Assembly (NCBI GenBank): GCA_016209255.1
Contig: JACQWL010000590.1
Location: forward strand, 1 to 37,269
Direction: 5' to 3'
Origin: Verrucomicrobiota bacterium
Lineage (GTDB): Bacteria > Verrucomicrobiota > Verrucomicrobiia > Opitutales > Opitutaceae
DNA: 37,269 bases
Positions within the stretch are counted from its first letter, which is position 1; every line of letters starts with the position of its first letter. A model generated the notes under the pieces. It did not search any database. It saw only the letters and a program-made list of their open reading frames with translations, and had not been told where the DNA came from. The position numbers and the translations under genes were made by a program. This document shows, in pieces, positions 32,501 through 37,269 of the stretch.

Positions 32501-33916
32501 CCCCAGTGGAATCACGAGCGCGGCCGGATCTGGCGCGTGGTGCACACCGCCAAACCGCTGGTCAAGGACTGGCCGCGGATCGAAGGCGCGACCGTGCCGG
32601 AGCTGCTGGCGCTGCTCAAGCACTCGCAGAACATCATCCGCCATCATGCGCGCCTGGAACTCCGCCGGCTCGGCGCGAAGGCGGTGCCCGCGATCGATGC
32701 CTGGGTGGCGTCGCGGCCGCGCGTGCAGCCGGATTTCGATCAAGCGCGCCTCGAAGCCTCGTGGGTGCTGGCCGCCGCGGGCGAAGTCCGGCTGCCATGG
32801 ATTACAGGGTTGATGGAATCGGCCGACCCCTTTTTCCGCGCGGCAGCGGTGCAACTCACCCGGTTTTCGAGCGACCGTCTGCCCGACGCCGCGGGCCTGT
32901 TGACTCAAGCGGCCGCCGATCGGCATCCCCGCGTGCGGATGGCCGTGATCAATGTCGTCTCACACCTGCGGCCCACGCGACCTGAGATCGAAATGGCGAT
33001 TGCCCACCTGCATCCGGCGGAAACCGCCGTGAAACAGATGCTGGGCGATCTCCAAGCCGGCACGCAGCCGCACAAGGGGCGTTCGGTGCCCGTCCTGGAG
33101 ATCCTGCCTGCCACCCAGGTTCGCCAATGGTTGGATCTCGGGCAGACCGGCCAAGGCGATTTGAATCCCTACGCGACGAGCGAGCAGAAACGACAGGCCC
33201 AAACGACGCCGCCGGCGACCCGCGCGTTTCGGACCTTCGTCGATGTCACGACGCCGCAGACCGCATTGCTCAGCGTGAAACACGGCTATCTCGATGTGTC
33301 GGCCAACGGCGTGCAACTCCTCACCGCCGACAGCCCTTACAGCTCCGAGCAGCAGGTGGCACTGGAACTGCGCCCGGGACTGAACTCGATCGAGATTGCT
33401 TATCGGCGTCTGAAAAATGCGCCGCCACCGGTCTTCGTTTTCGATTCCCTCGGGCAGCCATTGGGCGGTGCGCGCTTCTCGACCGATGCCGCCACCTTGA
33501 AGTCCTTCGCGGCAGCGTGGACCAGCGCCCACGCCAACGACGCGAGTGCGCTCCGCGTGCAGGCTGTGCCGAACCTTATGCAGTTTGCGCCGCGGGAACT
33601 GCACGCTAAGGCCGGCCAACCCGTGCGGATCGTTTTCGAAAATCCGGATTCGATGCCCCACAACTTTGTCCTCGTGGCGACGGGTGCGGAGGAGGAAGTT
33701 GGCCTGCTCGCCGACCAAATGGCCGTCGATCCCGCCAGCCTCGCGAAAGGCTACGTGCCCGCTTCCCCGCTCGTGCTCCACGCCACCGCGCTCGTGAATC
33801 CCAACGCGCGGGAGGAGCTCAACTTCACCGCACCGGCCCAACCCGGAAGGTATCCCTACCTTTGCACGTTCCCCGGGCACTGGCGGATCATGCGCGGAGT
33901 GTTGATCGTCGATTGA
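29471..33916 (+). CDS. ThuA-SGNH-PVC dehydrogenase-HEAT-cupredoxin fusion protein
   Basis: This 1,481-residue exported protein starts at GTG 29471 or ATG 29474 and has a hydrophobic signal (LAFAVVLSLAGMLFG). Domains in order: ThuA-like (about 55-340; 'VVLISGDEEYRSEES', 'GRPVIGVRTATHAF'); SGNH-like (about 370-575), where block I reads 'FFGNAMVERLLE' without the nucleophilic serine though 'HGIHLNAAG' keeps the histidine; PVC-type dehydrogenase beta-propeller (about 660-1030; 'ILILEDTDRDGKADKC', 'GFDGALYVSDFSS'); HEAT repeats (about 1040-1190); and a C-terminal azurin-like cupredoxin. The copper site is complete: H1397 in 'MPHNF', then C1465, H1470 and M1474 in 'CTFPGHWRIM', the same C-x4-H-x3-M spacing as azurin. 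No CxxCH is present, so the built-in copper domain may replace heme as electron acceptor. The substrate is unknown; oxidation of a sugar is inferred from context. Confidence 0.85.
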   Translation: MMLPVARFKAGTNSSGTLAFAVVLSLAGMLFGAATAVAAEPWAHFTGAPGFGGSGKHVVLISGDEEYRSEESLPMLAQILAARHGFDCTVLFAINRQTGVIDSNQRDNIPGLAALDRADLMVVFTRFRVLPDEQMKHIADHLESGRPVIGVRTATHAFGSFSAATHPPGASTTYAKYEWNHAGADYPGGFGQQVLGATHRNHWALHGRQSTRGVFAPGAAVHPILRGIHDGEVWGPTDVYEVLLPLPAGCQPLVLGQVLQGMTPDSAPVAGEQLNPKWQRMIRPNDPMLPIVWTTTRPVGQGGRVVTMTNGGAMAGTGDFANAALRRLFVNACYWAVGLEAQIPEQADLTPVTAVNPFKLGVTPQDAMRLIAPEFTLRAGDTFLFFGNAMVERLLESGELEARLQLAHPDKKLRVRSLAWTGDEVGHRLRPEGYAEHMKTLLAAWTANVVVLGYGMNESFAGAAGLGAFRSQYETYLREIRRLHPAAKIVLLAPIAVERRTATDADARNRDVAVYAAAIGELARIHGAQFIDLFAASREAYERGAQPLTTHGIHLNAAGTRIIGATVARALLGASAPSLVESPRLADVARAAALKHSYVAELVRPKNGALYYGVRKRPEENAAEIPRYHQLIEIADGILHDLAAEPGRRFADYPAPSLPLLPPGKMTKYNHLGGTLKPSAEMQQDLVAAPGYAVNLFASEEQFPELRNPVQLSFDARGRLWVATMPSFPHTIPGEQPHDKILILEDTDRDGKADKCTVFADGFDALDGVAFHERGVIVSAQPRLLILNDTDGDSRSDTRTELLRGIDVTDSHHGGMVASDPFGFVIFADGVFHRSQFETPFGVVRGIDSTTFRLNPATGRIESEWQSMTPNPWKVSWDRYGNLFQRFGGGHVLEALPLTWTPLGVYHPYGNGTVLNYAKGSALSVISSPNFPDEFQQGVASATLLGSYTVSLSATTADAGPIVAANRLDVLTSKNSTFRPVDVEFGFDGALYVSDFSSLIIGHAQHAMRDPQWNHERGRIWRVVHTAKPLVKDWPRIEGATVPELLALLKHSQNIIRHHARLELRRLGAKAVPAIDAWVASRPRVQPDFDQARLEASWVLAAAGEVRLPWITGLMESADPFFRAAAVQLTRFSSDRLPDAAGLLTQAAADRHPRVRMAVINVVSHLRPTRPEIEMAIAHLHPAETAVKQMLGDLQAGTQPHKGRSVPVLEILPATQVRQWLDLGQTGQGDLNPYATSEQKRQAQTTPPATRAFRTFVDVTTPQTALLSVKHGYLDVSANGVQLLTADSPYSSEQQVALELRPGLNSIEIAYRRLKNAPPPVFVFDSLGQPLGGARFSTDAATLKSFAAAWTSAHANDASALRVQAVPNLMQFAPRELHAKAGQPVRIVFENPDSMPHNFVLVATGAEEEVGLLADQMAVDPASLAKGYVPASPLVLHATALVNPNAREELNFTAPAQPGRYPYLCTFPGHWRIMRGVLIVD

Positions 33917-33976
33917 ATCAACGCCGGCTTAACTTTCCCCGCCACCGCGTCCGTCGTTCGTTTCCTTTTTCTACCC

Positions 33977-34843
33977 ATGAATAACTCGATCCGCTTCTTC
34001 TTTGCCGCGCTCGCCCTGACGGCCTTCGCTTGCTCGCCGCTCGCGGCCGCAGCGGCCAAGCCCCTGAAAATCCTGCTCGTCACCGGCGGCTGCTGCCATG
34101 ACTACGTTCGACAGAAGGACATCCTCAAAGCGGGTCTCGAACAGCGCGCCAACGTGCTGGTCGATCACCTGCACACGCCCGACAAGAGCACGAAGCCGCC
34201 GCTCGCGTCGCTGACCAATCCCAATTACGCCAACGGCTACGACCTGGTGATTCACGACGAGTGCGCCGCCGGCATCGACGACGTCGCGCTCGTGCTGAAC
34301 GTGCTCCAGCCGCACCTCAACGGCGTGCCCGGGGTGGCCCTGCATTGCGCGATGCACAGCTTCCGGGTCGTAAAGGATTACAGCCGGCCCCAAAAACCGG
34401 GTTCCGAGGGTGCGCTATGGTTCGACTTCCTCGGCCTCCAGTCCGCCGCCCACGGCCCGCAGGAACCCATCGCCGTCACTTACACCGATTCCGCGCATCC
34501 CATCACCAAAGGCTTCCGCGCCTGGACCACGATCAAGGAGGAACTCTACAACAACGTGCAGCCACCGGCCGTGTTTTCCGCCCATCATTCCCTTGCGACC
34601 GGCCGACAGACAGTGACGAACAAGAAGGACAGTTCCACCAAGGAGGTCGAAGCTGTGGTCGTCTGGACGAACGAATTCGGTCCGAAGAAGGCCCGCGTTT
34701 TCTGCACGACCCTCGGCCACAACAACGCGACCGTCGAAGATCCGCACTACCTGGATCTCGTCACGCGCGGCGTGCTCTGGGCAGCCGGCAAGCTCAACGC
34801 CAACGGCAAACCCATCGCCGGTTACGAGGCGCAAAAGCGCTGA
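33977..34843 (+). CDS. Secreted ThuA-domain protein
   Basis: This 288-residue protein has a signal peptide (FFFAALALTAFACSPLAAAA) and one ThuA-like domain of the glutamine-amidotransferase-like fold: 'LKILLVTGGCCHDYVRQKD', 'YDLVIHDECAAGIDD', 'GVPGVALHCAMHSFR', 'DSAHPITKGF', 'TTLGHNNATVEDPHYLDLVT'. ThuA takes its name from rhizobial trehalose use, where it works with the Gfo/Idh/MocA enzyme ThuB in a 3-keto-disaccharide route; its exact reaction is unsettled. Exported ThuA proteins are frequent in PVC bacteria beside dehydrogenases, as here. It lies 60 bp after the fusion gene and 31 bp before the next dehydrogenase, so the three are probably co-transcribed. Confidence 0.88.
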   Translation: MNNSIRFFFAALALTAFACSPLAAAAAKPLKILLVTGGCCHDYVRQKDILKAGLEQRANVLVDHLHTPDKSTKPPLASLTNPNYANGYDLVIHDECAAGIDDVALVLNVLQPHLNGVPGVALHCAMHSFRVVKDYSRPQKPGSEGALWFDFLGLQSAAHGPQEPIAVTYTDSAHPITKGFRAWTTIKEELYNNVQPPAVFSAHHSLATGRQTVTNKKDSSTKEVEAVVVWTNEFGPKKARVFCTTLGHNNATVEDPHYLDLVTRGVLWAAGKLNANGKPIAGYEAQKR

Positions 34844-34874
34844 ACCGGAACCATCCTTCTGCCCCCAACCCATC

Positions 34875-37269
34875 ATGGTGGATTCGCTCCGCATGCCCTG
34901 GCTATCTCGTCTCGCCGCCCTCCTCGCCGTGCTGGTCCCGAACTCCCTGCCGGGCGCGGCTCCCGCCACCCCACTCACGCCGGAGCAGATCCTGCAAAAG
35001 GTCACCTATCCGCCGGAATTCGCGGCCACCGTGTTCGCCGCGCCGCCGGACGTCTCGTATCCCGTCTTCCTCAGCGCCGCGGCGGACGGCACCCTGTTCA
35101 TCGCCAGCGATGAGAACGGCTCCCTCGGACGCGAACCCAACCGCGGCCGCGTGATCCGGGCCCGTGACACCGATGGCGACGGTCGCGCGGATCACTTCAC
35201 GACGTTTGCAACGATGGACAGCCCGCGCGGCGTCGCCTGGGACCAGAGCACCCGCACCCTCTACGTGATGCACCCGCCGGATCTCACGGCGTATCATGAC
35301 GACAACGATGACGGCGTGGCCGATCGTTCGACCACGCTGATTGCCGGCCTCGGCTTCGGTCTCGATTTTCGCGGCGCGGACCATACGACCAACGGCATTC
35401 GCCTCGGCATCGACGGCTGGATCTACATCGCCGTAGGTGATTACGGCGCCGTCAGGGCGACGGGCCGCGACGGGCGCACGCTCTCCCTGCGTGGTGGCGG
35501 CATCGTGCGCGTGCGGCCGGACGGCAGCGGCATGGAGCAGGTCTCCTCCGGCCAGCGCAACATCCTCGCGGTCGCGGTGAGCCCCACGCTTGATCTGTTT
35601 ACGCGCGACAATACCAACGACGGCGACGACTGGAATGTCCGCCTGAGCCACGTGCCCGTCGGCGCGCAGATGGGGTATCCCACGTTGTTTCGTAATTTCA
35701 GCGACGAAATCATCCCGCCGATGGTCGATTACGGCGGCGGGTCTCCCGTCGGCTCCATTTTCATCGACGAGCCCTCGTTGCCCCGCGCCTGGTCGCAGGG
35801 ATTTTATTCCGTCGAGTGGGGCAGAAACGAAATCACCCTGCACCCGTTGACCCCCGCCGGCGCCTCGTGGAAGGCGGATGCGATTCCTTTCATGAAGATG
35901 ACCCGCGCCAACGATCTCGAGGTCGATGGCGGCGGTCACCTCTACGCGGCGAGTTGGGACGGGGCGTCCTTCAACTTCGCGGGATCCAATGTGGGCTACT
36001 TGATTCGCCTCGTCGGAAAAAGTGCGCCGGTCGTCGCCGTGCCGGACTTCGCCGGATTGACTGTGCCGGCGCTGGTCGGCCACATCGGCGCTGGCAGCGG
36101 CATGTGGCGGCTCGCGGCCCAGCGGGAATTGCTCAAACGCGGAACCTCGGCCGCCGCCGTCGACGGACTGCGCCGCATCGCCGAAGCGCACGCGCTGCTC
36201 GCTGCGCGCGTCGCCGCGATCTTCACCTTGAAACTGCTCCAGGGCGCCGCCTCTCATCCGGCGCTTGTCGCGCTCGCCCGACAGGAGGCCGGGCGTGAAT
36301 TTGCGCTCAAGGCCCTCGCCGACGACCCGCGGGTGGCCGACGCTGTGCCGGCCGAGCCCTTCGTCGCGGCCCTGGCAGATACCAACCCCCGCGTGCGCCT
36401 TCAGGCCGCCACAGGTCTGGGCCGTCTCGGCCAAGTCGATGCCGCGCCTGCGCTGCTGAAACGCACGGCCGATGCCGACCCCACGGTCGCGCACATTGCG
36501 GTGCAGGCCCTGCGCACGCTGCGCGCCACCGAGGCCTGTTTCGCCGCGCTCGACGACGGACCGGCGAATGTCCAACGCGGCGCCTTGCGCGTTTTGCAGG
36601 CGTTGCCTGAACCGGCGGTTGTTGACGGGCTGTTGCGGAGGCTGCCAACGGCGACCGGGGACCGGCGGGTCGGAATTTTCACGACCCTCGCCCGATTGAA
36701 CACGAAAGAGGCTCCCTATACGGAGCCAAAGATGTGGTGGGGCACACGCCCCGACACGAGCGGACCGCTCTTCAAGCCGGAACGCTGGGCGGAAAGCGAT
36801 CGCATCGAGGCGGCTTTGAAACAGCAGCTCGAAGCCGCGACCGGCGCGGAGGCCAGGCAATTCGTCAGCGTGGTTGTCCGCACGAAGGTGAATTTTCCCG
36901 GCCTGCTCGAACTCATGCTGGCCAAGGCGGGCGAAAACACTGCCGCGCGCCTCAATCTCATTGCCCCGATGATTTCGCCCAAGGCGCCCCTGCCTGAAAA
37001 CCTGCTGGCCATCCTGAACAAGGTCGCCGGCAATCCCGGGGAGCCGGTTGAGCTGCGGGCGCGTGCCCTGCGGCTGCTCGTCAGCACCGTGGACCGCAAC
37101 CTCGAGGCCGTCGTCGCTGCGCTTGCACCATTCGCGCGGAGCGCAGGACCGGCCCCGCTTGTCACCGTCTGGGAGGAATTCGCGCGCGACCCGCGACACG
37201 CCAAGCGCGTCAATGTTTACAGCGGGCTGGCCCGCGACCCCGTCGCCTCCAAGCGATTCGTCGGCACCA
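34875..37269 (+). CDS. PVC-type secreted dehydrogenase with HEAT repeats (3' end outside window)
   Basis: The frame is open from ATG 34875 to the window end (over 795 codons, no stop). A signal-like N-terminus (MPWLSRLAALLAVLVPNSLP) is followed by a beta-propeller of the PQQ-sugar-dehydrogenase-like/PVC type: 'FAATVFAAPPDVSYPVFLSA', 'ARDTDGDGRADHFTTFATMD', 'IDGWIYIAVGDYGAV', 'DNTNDGDDWNVRLSH' and 'SQGFYSVEWGRNE' (about 30-380). HEAT-like repeats follow from about 390 ('TNPRVRLQAATGLGRLGQVD'), then the spacer 'EAPYTEPKMWWGTRP' typical of these proteins. Relatives usually end with a c-type cytochrome domain, which would lie beyond 37269. ATG 34893 is an alternative start. It probably oxidises a sugar or alcohol in the periplasm; the substrate is unknown. 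Confidence 0.84.
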   Translation, partial: MVDSLRMPWLSRLAALLAVLVPNSLPGAAPATPLTPEQILQKVTYPPEFAATVFAAPPDVSYPVFLSAAADGTLFIASDENGSLGREPNRGRVIRARDTDGDGRADHFTTFATMDSPRGVAWDQSTRTLYVMHPPDLTAYHDDNDDGVADRSTTLIAGLGFGLDFRGADHTTNGIRLGIDGWIYIAVGDYGAVRATGRDGRTLSLRGGGIVRVRPDGSGMEQVSSGQRNILAVAVSPTLDLFTRDNTNDGDDWNVRLSHVPVGAQMGYPTLFRNFSDEIIPPMVDYGGGSPVGSIFIDEPSLPRAWSQGFYSVEWGRNEITLHPLTPAGASWKADAIPFMKMTRANDLEVDGGGHLYAASWDGASFNFAGSNVGYLIRLVGKSAPVVAVPDFAGLTVPALVGHIGAGSGMWRLAAQRELLKRGTSAAAVDGLRRIAEAHALLAARVAAIFTLKLLQGAASHPALVALARQEAGREFALKALADDPRVADAVPAEPFVAALADTNPRVRLQAATGLGRLGQVDAAPALLKRTADADPTVAHIAVQALRTLRATEACFAALDDGPANVQRGALRVLQALPEPAVVDGLLRRLPTATGDRRVGIFTTLARLNTKEAPYTEPKMWWGTRPDTSGPLFKPERWAESDRIEAALKQQLEAATGAEARQFVSVVVRTKVNFPGLLELMLAKAGENTAARLNLIAPMISPKAPLPENLLAILNKVAGNPGEPVELRARALRLLVSTVDRNLEAVVAALAPFARSAGPAPLVTVWEEFARDPRHAKRVNVYSGLARDPVASKRFVGT

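Noticed and set aside
34902-37199. 765-codon open frame on the minus strand
   Set aside because: It is opposite the PVC dehydrogenase and has no recognisable domain. The plus-strand frame is uninterrupted and has family motifs throughout.
1-37269. Mobile element, CRISPR array, tRNA or prophage
   Set aside because: No transposase, integrase, spaced short repeats or tRNA-like folds were seen. The 58-bp repeat pair is too divergent to be insertion-sequence ends or a target-site duplication.

Overview
The window is a high-GC, entirely plus-strand stretch of what looks like a Verrucomicrobiota genome, most likely Opitutaceae-like. The reasons are TonB-dependent receptors with the 'VVQLSPFEV' N-terminal motif and no SusD partner, a paired DUF1592-type cytochrome protein and DUF1552 protein, PVC-type secreted dehydrogenases and ThuA-domain proteins. 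This assignment is inference from gene content. I found no tRNA, rRNA, CRISPR array, insertion sequence or transcriptional regulator. No gap between genes exceeds 300 bases.

Region 1 (1-3765) starts with the 3' end of a TonB-dependent receptor that carries an apparent frameshift. A compact three-gene operon follows: a DapA/NAL-type aldolase, an MFS sugar-acid transporter and an enolase-superfamily acid-sugar dehydratase. Together these could take up a sugar acid, dehydrate it and cleave the 2-keto-3-deoxy product.

Region 2 (3840-15561) is a seven-gene operon for exported proteins: a beta-sandwich protein, a DUF1592-family c-type cytochrome protein, a DUF1552 Tat protein, a GH95 fucosidase, a GH29 fucosidase, a GH2 beta-galactosidase/glucuronidase and an SGNH esterase. 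The enzymes suggest removal of fucosyl, galactosyl and possibly acetyl groups from a glycan.

Region 3 (15575-23458) has a full-length TonB receptor, a LamG-like protein, a Gfo/Idh/MocA oxidoreductase interrupted by an in-frame TAG, and a DUF1080-HEAT fusion that has lost the middle of its DUF1080 domain and shifted frame. Region 4 (23520-37269) has a closely related second TonB receptor, a GH27/GH36-like glycosidase, a paralogue of the beta-sandwich protein, a 1,481-residue ThuA/SGNH/dehydrogenase/HEAT/cupredoxin protein, a stand-alone ThuA protein, and a PVC-type dehydrogenase that runs off the end.

Regions 2, 3 and 4 each open with the same 16-bp palindrome (consensus GGTGAACGNRTTCACY), 109-115 bp before the first start codon, with a TTGCCA-like hexamer exactly 11 bp after it. 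This looks like one regulon with three promoters and a regulator encoded elsewhere. My working model is a glycan-utilisation locus that combines ordinary hydrolysis (GH95, GH29, GH2, GH27-like, esterase) with an exported redox route (Gfo/Idh/MocA, DUF1080, ThuA, heme and copper proteins). The second route would resemble 3-keto-glycoside chemistry. Two genes of that route are visibly broken here.
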